Shown: positions 27,397 through 35,658 of the stretch, in pieces
How positions within the stretch are numbered: the first letter of the stretch is position 1
How the letters are laid out: each line of letters opens with the position of its first letter
NCBI RefSeq assembly: GCF_004331735.1
Contig: NZ_SJSO01000010.1
Span: 114,081-178,080 of the forward strand
DNA from: Pedobacter psychrodurus
GTDB taxonomy: Bacteria; Bacteroidota; Bacteroidia; Sphingobacteriales; Sphingobacteriaceae
DNA length: 64,000 nt
Reading direction: 5' to 3'
Position numbers and translations under genes: made by a program
The notes under the pieces: generated by a model
The model's database searches: none
Told to the model about the DNA's origin: nothing
Seen by the model: only the letters and a program-made list of their open reading frames with translations

Positions 27397-28623
27397 ATGA
27401 CCATTACCGAACCTGTACAAAAAGACCAGTTTCTATCGAAAAAGAAAAGGTTACTTTCTTTAGACGCACTGCGTGGTTTTGATATGTTCTGGATCATTAG
27501 CGGAGAAGGCATTTTTCATGGTCTGGCAAACGGAGTAATGAAAGAACATGCGCTGATCAGAAACCCCAACGATTGGACGATTGCGACCAATGGTAACCTA
27601 TCGTTTTTTGAGCGCATATTGGTTGGCATGAGTAATCAGCTGCACCACTCCCCATGGAATGGTTTTACCTTTTACGACCTGATTTTCCCGCTTTTCATTT
27701 TTATATCGGGTATTGCAATGCCTTTCTCTTACGAGAAACATTTTAGTGCTACGAATGACAAGAAAAGTTCGGCAAAGGGCATTTATTATGCACTTATCAA
27801 AAGAACACTGATTTTAATTATCCTCGGCATGGTGGTTAACGGCTTATTGCAATGGCAGGGTTACGAAAACATCCGTTTCGCCAGTGTTCTTGGCCGCATT
27901 GCCTTGTCTACTTTTTTTGCTGCTTTAATTTACCTTAATTTTTCGTTAAACAAACAGATCATCTGGCTGGTATGCATTTTGGTAGGCTACTACATTCTAA
28001 TGATAACCATAGCCGTACCTGGTTTTGGAAATGGCATATTAACTCCCGAAGGGAATCTTGCCGCTTATATTGACCGTTTGTGGTTACCTGGAAAACTCCA
28101 TCGCACAATTTATGATCCCGAAGGATTACTGAGTACTATTCCAGCTATTGCTACCGCATTATTGGGTGTATTTACAGGAACATTTCTTAATTCTAAAAAT
28201 AGCCGTTTTACCCCTACTAAAAAAGCACTTACACTCCTTGTAGCAGGATTGGCACTCATCTCTATCGGATTATGTTGGAATATATTTTTCCCGATCAATA
28301 AAAACATGTGGACCAGTTCTTTCGTGCTACTGGCTGGGGGCTTTAGTGCTGTTTTATTTGTATTTTTTTATTACGTTATTGACATTAAAGGGCTTCAAAA
28401 ATGGAGCATGCCATTCATCTGGATAGGTACAAACTCTATTTTAATTTATGTTTGTGCTCATGGGCTTTTCAATTTCGAATCTACTTCGACATTCCTCTTC
28501 GGTGGAGTTATAGCTAAACTCCCTTTAGTTTGGCAGCAGGCACGTTTATGGCTTGGTGTACTGTTGATCCAACTTGCCATATTGAAATTTCTTTATGACA
28601 GGAAATGGTTTTTAAAAATTTAA
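27397..28623 (+). CDS. HGSNAT/NagX-like membrane acyltransferase (DUF5009 type)
   Basis: The 408-residue product has about ten to eleven membrane segments and the family's entry motif LLSLDALRGFDMFWIISGEG, then HSPWNGFTFYDLIFPLFIFISGIAMPFS (in two pieces in the text) and a late FIWIGTNSILIYVCAHG. The human relative HGSNAT acetylates the free amino group of terminal alpha-glucosamine using cytosolic acetyl-CoA, so that a glycosidase can remove it. Bacteroidota copies are frequent in PULs. It is followed by GH92 after 82 bp. The amino-sugar role is family-based inference. Confidence 0.85.
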   Translation: MTITEPVQKDQFLSKKKRLLSLDALRGFDMFWIISGEGIFHGLANGVMKEHALIRNPNDWTIATNGNLSFFERILVGMSNQLHHSPWNGFTFYDLIFPLFIFISGIAMPFSYEKHFSATNDKKSSAKGIYYALIKRTLILIILGMVVNGLLQWQGYENIRFASVLGRIALSTFFAALIYLNFSLNKQIIWLVCILVGYYILMITIAVPGFGNGILTPEGNLAAYIDRLWLPGKLHRTIYDPEGLLSTIPAIATALLGVFTGTFLNSKNSRFTPTKKALTLLVAGLALISIGLCWNIFFPINKNMWTSSFVLLAGGFSAVLFVFFYYVIDIKGLQKWSMPFIWIGTNSILIYVCAHGLFNFESTSTFLFGGVIAKLPLVWQQARLWLGVLLIQLAILKFLYDRKWFLKI

Positions 28624-28705
28624 CACGATATTAAAACACCAAATTTCCATTAAATCAAAAAGAAGCAATAAAAGAACTTCCTTAATATTAAATCCCATCT
28701 CCTAT

Positions 28706-30997
28706 ATGTTGTTAACTGATTTAAAAAAAATAACATCAAAATATAAAAAAGGACTACAATTTCTGTTCTTTTTGGCTACAGCTGCCCTTTATACAGATGT
28801 TGTTTATGCACAGCAGCAAAATTTAATCCCCTATGTTCAACCTTTTTCGGGCACTTCTGCAAGCACTACTTTGGCAAGTCAACATATCGAAGATAAAACC
28901 GAGCGTTTGGCCAATACCATTCCAGCAGTAGCGCCACCATTCAGTATGACGCAGTGGACACCACAAACACAACTGACCGAAAAAAAATGCCTTGCTCCTT
29001 ACTATTATAACAACAAGAAATTTTATGGTTTCAGGGCAACACACTGGATCAGCGGTTCGTGTACTCAAGATTATGGAAGCTTCACCATTATGCCAATTTC
29101 AGGCCAACTTAAAACCAATGCAGCTCAATATGCAGAAAATTATGTCCACGAAAACGAAGTTTCTACTCCATCCTATTACAAGTTAAAATTACCTCGGCAT
29201 CAACTGTTAACAGAAATTACAGCCAGCCTCAGAAGCGGTATAATGCGGATCACCGCGCTAAAAACAGATAGCGTTTATATTTTAGTTACGCCCAACAGCG
29301 ATCAAAACAAGGGATTTATTCAAGTTAACACAGAAAAAGGTGAAATCTCTGGTTATAATCCTGTTCACCGGATTTATCAGGGATGGGGAGAACCTGCAGG
29401 CTTTAGCGGTTATTTTTTCATCCGCTTTAAAAAAGCATTTACTTCAGCAGGGGTTTATAGCGAAGGTCATATTTTCAAGCAGCAAAACATTAGCAATAAA
29501 AAGGACATTGGTGCTTTTGCAGGCTTTAAACTGCAAAAAGGAGAACAACTAATCGTGTATTCTGGCACTTCATTTACCAGTATTGATGCCGCGAAGGCTA
29601 ACCTGGAAAGTGAAATTAAAAATGAGGACTTCGATGCTGTTTTGGCACGAACGAATCAAATTTGGGAAAAATCGTTATTGCAGATAAGCATTACAGATAC
29701 AAATGAAAAAGGAAAAAAAATCTTTTACACGGCGCTCTATCATGCCATGCAACATCCCAGGTTATACAATGATGTAGATGGAAAATATCCACAGTTTGAT
29801 GGAAAATATCAGAACAAAACAATAAATAAAGGCAATTATTACGATGATTTTTCCATGTGGGATATTTATCGTGCACAATTACCTTTAATGGAGTTACTGA
29901 AGCCCAATTTAGCCAATAGCTTTGTTAATTCTATGGTATTAAAAGGTCAGCAAGGCGGTTGGCTACCCATTTTTCCCTGTTGGAACAGTTATACTGCCGC
30001 CATGATCGGTGATCATGCTACTGCTTTCATCGCCTCGGCCTACAATAAAGGCATCCGTAATTATGATATCAATGAAGCCTATCGGCTGATGCGACAGAAT
30101 GCGTTTCAAATGCCTGATTCTGCTGATTATTTGAATGGAAAAGGCAGGCGAGGCATTAACAGTTACTTAAAATATGGTTACATTCCGCAAGAAGACAGCA
30201 TACCGAACGCATTTCATAAAAGGGAGCAGGTGAGCAGGACTTTGGAATATGCTTATGATGATTATGCCCTTGCAAGCATTGCTAAAGATCTGGGTAAAGA
30301 AGCCGATTACCGGCAACTGTTAAAACGATCTCTTAACTACCAGAACATCTTCGATTCAAATGTGGGGATGGTTAGGGGCCGCTTTTCTAATGGGAGCTGG
30401 TATAAACCCTTTTATCCCGATCACCGCGAACCGTACATTACAGAAGGAACCCCAAGGCAGTATACTTTTTACGTACCGCACGATATGCCTGGATTGATTA
30501 AATTAATGGGTGGAAGTAAAAACCTCGAAAATGAACTGGATTCTCTTTTCGATAAAAAGGAATATTGGCATGGGAACGAACCTGGCCATCAGATCCCCTT
30601 TTTGTATAATTATACCCCTTCTCCTTGGAAAACCCAGATGCAAGTATCGCGCATTTTGGCAGAAGAGTACGGTGAAGGCGCTGGTGGTTTAAGTGGGAAC
30701 GATGATGCCGGGCAAATGTCGGCATGGTATGTATTTGCAGCACTTGGCTTTTATCCGGTAGATCCAGTTTCAGGAAACTACCAACTCACCAGTCCTTTAT
30801 TTAAAAAGACTACCATATCTTTTAGTAATGGCAAAAAATTAACCATAATAGCCATTAAAAAGAGTAAAAAATCTATTTACATCTCAAAAATAAGTTTAAA
30901 TGGAAGGCCTTTTACCAAAAACCAAATTAGACACCAATCCCTGGTTCAGGGCGGAAAATTGATCTTTTATCTGCAAGATCAACCAGCCACACTTTAA
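28706..30997 (+). CDS. GH92 alpha-mannosidase
   Basis: The 763-residue product has a signal region (about residues 15-36, ending VYAQ), an N-terminal beta-sandwich (NLIPYVQPFSGTSAS; FYGFRATHWISGS) and the GH92 (alpha/alpha)6 domain: YYDDFSMWDIYRAQLPLMEL, GDHATAFIASAYNKGI, EGTPRQYTFYVPHD, and GLSGNDDAGQMSAWYVFAAL carrying the conserved acidic pair. GH92 enzymes are calcium-dependent exo-alpha-mannosidases, mostly alpha-1,2, and some act on mannose-phosphate linkages. Last gene of this PUL. Family certain; exact linkage unknown. Confidence 0.95.
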   Translation: MLLTDLKKITSKYKKGLQFLFFLATAALYTDVVYAQQQNLIPYVQPFSGTSASTTLASQHIEDKTERLANTIPAVAPPFSMTQWTPQTQLTEKKCLAPYYYNNKKFYGFRATHWISGSCTQDYGSFTIMPISGQLKTNAAQYAENYVHENEVSTPSYYKLKLPRHQLLTEITASLRSGIMRITALKTDSVYILVTPNSDQNKGFIQVNTEKGEISGYNPVHRIYQGWGEPAGFSGYFFIRFKKAFTSAGVYSEGHIFKQQNISNKKDIGAFAGFKLQKGEQLIVYSGTSFTSIDAAKANLESEIKNEDFDAVLARTNQIWEKSLLQISITDTNEKGKKIFYTALYHAMQHPRLYNDVDGKYPQFDGKYQNKTINKGNYYDDFSMWDIYRAQLPLMELLKPNLANSFVNSMVLKGQQGGWLPIFPCWNSYTAAMIGDHATAFIASAYNKGIRNYDINEAYRLMRQNAFQMPDSADYLNGKGRRGINSYLKYGYIPQEDSIPNAFHKREQVSRTLEYAYDDYALASIAKDLGKEADYRQLLKRSLNYQNIFDSNVGMVRGRFSNGSWYKPFYPDHREPYITEGTPRQYTFYVPHDMPGLIKLMGGSKNLENELDSLFDKKEYWHGNEPGHQIPFLYNYTPSPWKTQMQVSRILAEEYGEGAGGLSGNDDAGQMSAWYVFAALGFYPVDPVSGNYQLTSPLFKKTTISFSNGKKLTIIAIKKSKKSIYISKISLNGRPFTKNQIRHQSLVQGGKLIFYLQDQPATL

Positions 30998-31095
30998 ATC
31001 CTGAAAAACGATCTAAACATAAGTAAAGATTGAATTAACAACCATACTACGAATGGGCCAAACACGTCAATACCAGAAAAACATTTCAACTCAGT

Positions 31096-31236
31096 TTAAC
31101 CCCTAAACAAAATCAAGATCATTAGTATCGTACTTAACACAAAGATAAAAATTATCATCCTTTTGGGGAAGATGCTTTGACCCGACTCACTCTCGGTTTT
31201 ATCTGACGTCTTTAATGTTTTCTTTTCAACCTGCAT
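31096..31236 (-). CDS. 46-residue single-membrane-span ORF
   Basis: The frame reads MQVEKKTLKTSDKTESESGQ, then a basic residue pair and a hydrophobic segment (MIIFIFVLSTILMILILF) ending in RG. The charged cytoplasmic head and single C-terminal span look designed rather than random. It lies in the 381-bp gap after the GH92 gene, which is otherwise empty. Function unknown. Confidence 0.4.
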   Translation of the reverse strand: MQVEKKTLKTSDKTESESGQSIFPKRMIIFIFVLSTILMILILFRG

Positions 31237-31378
31237 TGTTAGAACTGTATAGATGAGATTTGACTGTGTTTAAGTCAAAAAGATTAAGAGCAAAAAAATT
31301 TTATCTTTATTCATTGACATATCGAAGAAGCTAACATTGTAATTAATGCCCCATCTCTCCACAGGTTGCGGAAACTTT

Positions 31379-31786
31379 CTACAGCACTAAAGCCTTCTTG
31401 GCTAAATTTTTCCTAAATACAGCATAAGCCATTGCTATACTGGGAAAAATGAGAAGATAGATCAGTCCATCAAGATCGCAGGGAATGACCTGGATAATGG
31501 TAAAAAGCTGACCCGGATAATAATTTCCGCCTTGTGGCTGCCCGTCAGGGATACGTACTCTGCAAGTACCCAGTGCTTGAAGGGCTGTTTTATTGGAACA
31601 CGCCAGGAAAGTATAAGGACCATTGCCATTATCATACACAAAATCATTGCCACTGTAAATAGTCTGGTAGATCTGTCCGAAGTTGGGGTAATAACAAGCA
31701 TTTCCAGCTGTAGGAGGATTTTGAGCTAAAACGGATATAGGTGAGCATAAAAGACATAGGCATAACCACTTATGGTGCAATTTCAT
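31379..31786 (-). CDS. Exported Cys-containing protein with C-terminal membrane span
   Basis: The 135-residue product has a signal peptide (ending VLAQ), a short extracytoplasmic domain with four cysteines (NACYYPNF, LACSN, GTCRVR, IPCDL) and a C-terminal hydrophobic segment (LIYLLIFPSIAMAYAVF) followed by basic residues. The layout predicts a periplasm-facing disulfide-bonded domain tethered to the inner membrane. No family is recognised. A hairpin GTGTTTT/AAAACAC at 31951-31969 is the only other structure in the empty gap 31787-32104. Confidence 0.5.
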   Translation of the reverse strand: MKLHHKWLCLCLLCSPISVLAQNPPTAGNACYYPNFGQIYQTIYSGNDFVYDNGNGPYTFLACSNKTALQALGTCRVRIPDGQPQGGNYYPGQLFTIIQVIPCDLDGLIYLLIFPSIAMAYAVFRKNLAKKALVL

Positions 31787-32104
31787 TGTTATAGGGATAA
31801 ATGAATTTTTAATTAAATACCCTTATAGGTAACCACATATCATGCCGTTAGGATTCGTAACCTTTCTCGTTCATCTATGAAAGAGTATTACTGAGCAGCT
31901 TTATTTCTTGCCGAATTTCCTGTTTTGCCAGATTAGGTTGTGGCTTACAGGTGTTTTTCGCCAAAACACATTTTCACCAAACACTTAACAAATAAACAAT
32001 AACCTGCTAACCTTAAGGAAACATCAATTGGCTAGTTTAGAAATGCGTTTGTTTACCGTAAGGAGAAAACAGGTAAACAACCATGCTTCAAAAAACAGCA
32101 AGCT

Positions 32105-32374
32105 ATGAAACAGCAGGTCAGAACGATCCCAGGAAAACTTGTGGATTTTGATTATAACAGGTACAGGTTACCAACTTTTGTAATGCAGTTTAAACCCTCC
32201 ATATATCAAGATGGAAATTGCTATTACGCTGTATTATCCTTTGAAGAGGAACACGATGTTTCAGGCCTTGGAACCTCTCCCGAAGATGCACTGATAGACT
32301 GGAATGATAAAGTCTGCGAAATGCTAGCCCTGTCTGGCCCTTTACGTACATCGCTAAGTGCCAAAAACAAATGA
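32105..32374 (+). CDS. Hypothetical protein with HicB-like segment
   Basis: The 89-residue product contains GNCYYAVLSFEEEHDVSGLG followed by TSPEDALIDWNDKV. This resembles the small HicB-type fold (strand, strand, G-x-G/T-x-x-E-A-L-x-x-W), common in antitoxins and in stand-alone proteins. No HicA toxin gene is adjacent, so a toxin-antitoxin role is not supported. Probably a real small gene. Confidence 0.5.
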   Translation: MKQQVRTIPGKLVDFDYNRYRLPTFVMQFKPSIYQDGNCYYAVLSFEEEHDVSGLGTSPEDALIDWNDKVCEMLALSGPLRTSLSAKNK

Positions 32375-32603
32375 TGTTGCTATAAAAACAGGCCAATTAA
32401 TCTTCACCTAAATTTATTCTCGTGAGCCACGATATAGCTACCGGCCTGGTATTTTATCAGGACTATTATGACCAGTCGAATTTCCTTACTAACGGCTAAT
32501 TGACATCAAAAGGCCAGCCGATTGATCCAGAATAACGAAAATTTGAAAAGTTTAGCCTTTTAATTACTTTTATAATCTATCTGAGAAGCTAAACGAAAGA
32601 ATC

Positions 32604-33224
32604 ATGGCTGGTGCACAGGAAAACAGCAAATGGGACTCCTATAACGGCGCTTCCCCGCTCATTGCCCTATACAATGGCTTTTATCCACTAACAGCGGAAA
32701 TGGAGGCACTTATAGATACCCTCACCTTTCCGGTGAATTTCCGCAAGAACAGGTATATTATCTCCCCGATAGACCGCAATAGATATCTTTACCTGATTTT
32801 AAAAGGAGTAGTAAGGGGATTCTATAAGGACTCGGGAACCGAGATCACTTCCTGGATATGCCAGGAATATGAAATTGTAGGAACCATCCGCAATCTATGG
32901 ACTGCAGAAGAATCAGACGAATACCTTCAGGCGATAGAAGATGTAGAGCTGATTGCCATACCTCATGAGCTCACTACCATGCTTTATAAAAATTTTGCAG
33001 AGGCAAACATCATTGGAAGAAAGATCATGGAGCTTTATTACAGAGGGGCATATGACAGGGGCTTTATCTGCCAGATCCCCTCTGCTACAGGGCGCTACAA
33101 ACATTTGCTCCAGGCCTTTCCCTGGATGATTAACCGTGTGCCGCTACGCTACATTGCTTCGTTTCTTGGATTACGACTGGAAACGCTGAGCAGGATCCGA
33201 TCAAGCGAAAACAAAAGAACATAA
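32604..33224 (+). CDS. Crp/Fnr family transcriptional regulator
   Basis: The 206-residue product has the cyclic-nucleotide-binding-like beta-roll (NFRKNRYIISPIDRNRYLYL, ILKGVVRGFYKDSG, ITSWICQEYEIVG) and a C-terminal winged helix (NRVPLRYIASFLGLRLETLS), where the recognition helix begins LRLETLSRIR. Many Bacteroidota members lack known effectors and respond to envelope or redox stress. No signal peptide. It is followed after 51 bp by the 84-residue hypothetical gene. Target unknown. Confidence 0.88.
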   Translation: MAGAQENSKWDSYNGASPLIALYNGFYPLTAEMEALIDTLTFPVNFRKNRYIISPIDRNRYLYLILKGVVRGFYKDSGTEITSWICQEYEIVGTIRNLWTAEESDEYLQAIEDVELIAIPHELTTMLYKNFAEANIIGRKIMELYYRGAYDRGFICQIPSATGRYKHLLQAFPWMINRVPLRYIASFLGLRLETLSRIRSSENKRT

Positions 33225-33275
33225 AACCAGGGTGCGCGTTATTTTAATTTCATTGTTTACAATATTGATAAAGGC

Positions 33276-33530
33276 ATGAAAATATTAAAGGCTGCTGAAG
33301 CATTTGACAAATCAGCAAAAATATACCAGGAAAATAATAAATCGAGGTATCAAATATCCAGCACAGTCGATAAGGTGCATGTAAATTATCATAGCGAAGA
33401 TTACTTATCTACGGCCCTGGAGCAGAACAACTTTGAAACTCTCATTCTAAAACGTTATAGTTCTCCTGATAAGGATGGTTTAACCGTTACAGACCTGGTA
33501 TTGGTCTGTAAAATTAAATCACCTGCTTAA
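33276..33530 (+). CDS. Hypothetical protein
   Basis: The 84-residue product is charged and soluble, with a short helical start (MKILKAAEAFDKSAKIYQEN) and a strand-rich remainder (YQISSTVDKVHVNYHSEDYL). No known family. It follows the Crp/Fnr gene on the same strand and may share its transcript. Weakly supported. Confidence 0.4.
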   Translation: MKILKAAEAFDKSAKIYQENNKSRYQISSTVDKVHVNYHSEDYLSTALEQNNFETLILKRYSSPDKDGLTVTDLVLVCKIKSPA

Positions 33531-33754
33531 TCGATCTTCCAATCTCTTGAGATGAAATACCCACCGCCATAACTACTAAGATTTGCGCCAGAATGGAGAT
33601 CAAATATCGATTATGCTATCGGTTTGCTCTCGCAAAAAAGCAGAGAGATTTCTGGCCGATTAGTCCTAATCAGCCCGTTAATTTGTCATTTACACACCTA
33701 ATTCCCTACAAAGAAGAGTTTGATATTTGTTTTAACCATTAATATCAAACCATT

Positions 33755-34114
33755 ATGAATCATACAAAGAAGGTAGATGAGTTTATGTCTAAACTCGAAC
33801 ATCCCCTGAAAGCAGAACTCGAAGCAGTAAGATCTATCATTGTCAATGCAAACCCTAAAATAGAAGAAGACATAAAATGGGGAGGTCCAAGCTTTTTTTA
33901 CAAAGAAGAACTGGCTACCTTCAATCCAAGAATCAAAAACTACGTTGCCCTTATCTTTCATAAAGGAGAACTTATCAATGTAAAATCAGACTTTCTTGAA
34001 CAGGCTAGTAAAGGAAAGGTTTATGCGAAATTTTATTCCATGGATCAGGCAACAGCAAACAAGGAGCTGATTGAAAAAATGGTTAATGCCTGGATTGAAC
34101 TGATGGACAAATAA
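33755..34114 (+). CDS. DUF1801 (YdhG-like) family protein
   Basis: The 119-residue product matches the DUF1801 fold: VDEFMSKLEHPLKAELEAVR, then DIKWGGPSFFYKEELATFNP with the conserved W-G-x-P-x-F block, and a C-terminal helix NKELIEKMVNAWIELM. Family members are small cytosolic proteins of uncertain role, some linked to iron-binding or stress. It is monocistronic. Family confident, function not. Confidence 0.82.
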   Translation: MNHTKKVDEFMSKLEHPLKAELEAVRSIIVNANPKIEEDIKWGGPSFFYKEELATFNPRIKNYVALIFHKGELINVKSDFLEQASKGKVYAKFYSMDQATANKELIEKMVNAWIELMDK

Positions 34115-34245
34115 ACAACCCCGAGGCAAGTCCCGAGGTATTCTCTTCGAATAAATTCACTTTGTCCTCTAAAGTCGTCTTGGCAGAACAATTTTCGAAC
34201 CACTTTATACAGGATTTGAAGAAGTTGGCGAGCATATAATATTAA

Positions 34246-34330
34246 AATCAATATATTTTCACTAGTAGAGAATTTCAAAAGAATCCACGCTCTACTAGTG
34301 AAAATCTTTCATTAAACACAATATTGATTA
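34246..34330. repeat. Long imperfect inverted repeat
   Basis: TTTTCACTAGTAGAG (34256-34270) and CTCTACTAGTGAAAA (34290-34304) are perfect 15-base inverted copies with a 19-base spacer. AATCAATAT just outside on the left is mirrored by ATATTGATT on the right after a 16-base interruption. It may be a terminator-like hairpin for the DUF1801 gene or a recombination scar. No gene lies in 34115-34513. Confidence 0.55.
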
Positions 34331-34513
34331 AATTCAATTGTTAGAGTATTGGATTATACTCAATTGTTCTTATTATTTTGCCTTCGGCACCTAGTTCATA
34401 ACCAAAATTATTCTGCAAATAATCGTGAGCAGTTGTTTCCATTAAAACTACCCCCATTTTAGTCAATCTGAATAAATAAATCTGTAACGTTTAAACCGTC
34501 AAACCACTAAGTG

Positions 34514-34912
34514 GGGGGTTTCGCTAAAAGTGGCCAATCGGCTCATTTTAAGCGGTTTTAAGCTCCAGAAAAGCAGGATTGGATTCAATGGTCGTTTCGC
34601 CTAGAGAAACCGAAATGGAGATGTTCTAATAGCCTTAAAATCAAAAATTATATCTCTTATTCTGATGTGTTTTTTAAAGTGGGCTGATTTGCTGTAAATC
34701 GTGTGCTGGAAGGCCATTTTTCTTGCAAAACCATCTTCTGTGGAGGATTGGCTGATCAGATGCAGGAAAGATTGATTGGAAAATGAAGGGAAGGAATCTG
34801 GGAAGATTGGATATATTTGGCTCAGTCTTTACGATTCCATCAAGACCTGATGGTAAAAAGTCGGGTGTACAGTTTGGAATGAAATCTGGTGCACACTTTT
34901 AGCGAAATCCCC
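34514..34912. mobile_element. ~400 bp insertion element without transposase (MITE-like or IS remnant)
   Basis: GGGGGTTTCGCTAAAAGTG (34514-34532) and CACTTTTAGCGAAATCCCC (34894-34912) are inverted copies with one mismatch in 19. Just inside the right end are GGTGCACAC and GTGTACAGTTTGG, reminiscent of the multiple terminal repeats of IS21-type elements; the family is a guess. The interior has no long ORF. The right end lies inside a broken sigma-factor gene. I see no clear target duplication. Confidence 0.65.
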
Positions 34913-35243
34913 AGGTTGATCTCAGACGGATATAATCGATTGCGGTATGCCTTGAAATATTAAGCATCCAGGTGAATAGACGTGACCGGATCTCATCATA
35001 AGTGCTTATGCTTTTTTTGATCTTTAAAAAGACTTCCTGAAGAAGATCTTCCGCAATTTCCTGTTGGTCTACAATTTTCAGGATAACCCCCAAAAGATTT
35101 GTGGAATACATTATATAAAGTTCATTAAAGGCTTTTACCTCCTCACCTCGTAGCCTTGCCAAGAGTATCTGCTGACCGTTCGTTCTGTCCTTGCAGTGGA
35201 CAAGTGATTCAAGGTTTGGTTGAGTAAGTATAAATGCGATCAT
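34913..35243 (-). pseudogene. ECF sigma factor truncated by an insertion element
   Basis: The first ~109 residues are a good sigma-70 region 2 (LYIMYSTNLLGVILKIVDQQ, AEDLLQEVFLKI, TWMLNISRHTAIDYIR). Directly after DYIRLRS the frame enters the terminal inverted repeat of the element at 34514-34912 and stops at 34899 (added residues TWGFR). Region 4, needed for -35 recognition, is missing and is not found beyond the element. The product would not be a working ECF sigma factor. An anti-sigma or target gene is not seen nearby. Confidence 0.8.
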
Positions 35244-35658
35244 ATCATAACCATTAAGTTTGATAACACTATTCGCTGCTTTTAAGTTTCAGATATTCCC
35301 GATAGCTATCGCTTATAAACTGATAATCAGGTACCATTCCACCCTATTCTGCCTGTTCAGCATCATCACCTTAAACTCCTCCAAAAGCTTGATCTTGCCA
35401 GCATCTCAGTTGTGCAACAGTATTTCTAAGCCATACTTAATGGAGTAATCTGAGGACCTGTCTTTTACTTCCTAATAGCGACTTCTCATGCCAATAATCT
35501 CAATTACTGATAAATCGACTTCCGGAATTAGTAGATGATCTCCAAATTATCGCGACGACTGTTTGCGAATACGGCTTAGTGATTACCGAGTTATTGAATT
35601 TCTAATCACTTCAGGTTGGTTCCTTACCAACCTGAAATAACTAAATCATAAATTTATT
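35244..35658. other. Gene-free stretch ending in a hairpin
   Basis: No credible coding sequence is seen in this 415-bp stretch between the broken sigma gene and GH27. Its only clear structure is the hairpin listed at 35610. Confidence 0.5.
35610..35636 (-). terminator. Hairpin downstream of the GH27 gene
   Basis: TTCAGGTTGGT and ACCAACCTGAA form a perfect 11-bp stem with a 5-base loop, 22 bp after the GH27 stop. There is no clear U-tract on the minus strand, so it may be a 3'-end stabilising structure rather than an intrinsic terminator. It probably closes the GH5-GH27 transcript. Confidence 0.6.

Noticed and set aside
32105..32374. HicAB toxin-antitoxin system
   Set aside because: Only a HicB-like segment is present; no HicA-like gene lies beside it.
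34120..34138. Direct repeat CCCGAGG ... CCCGAGG as an attachment site
   Set aside because: Only seven bases, no integrase gene and no boundary of foreign DNA at this point.
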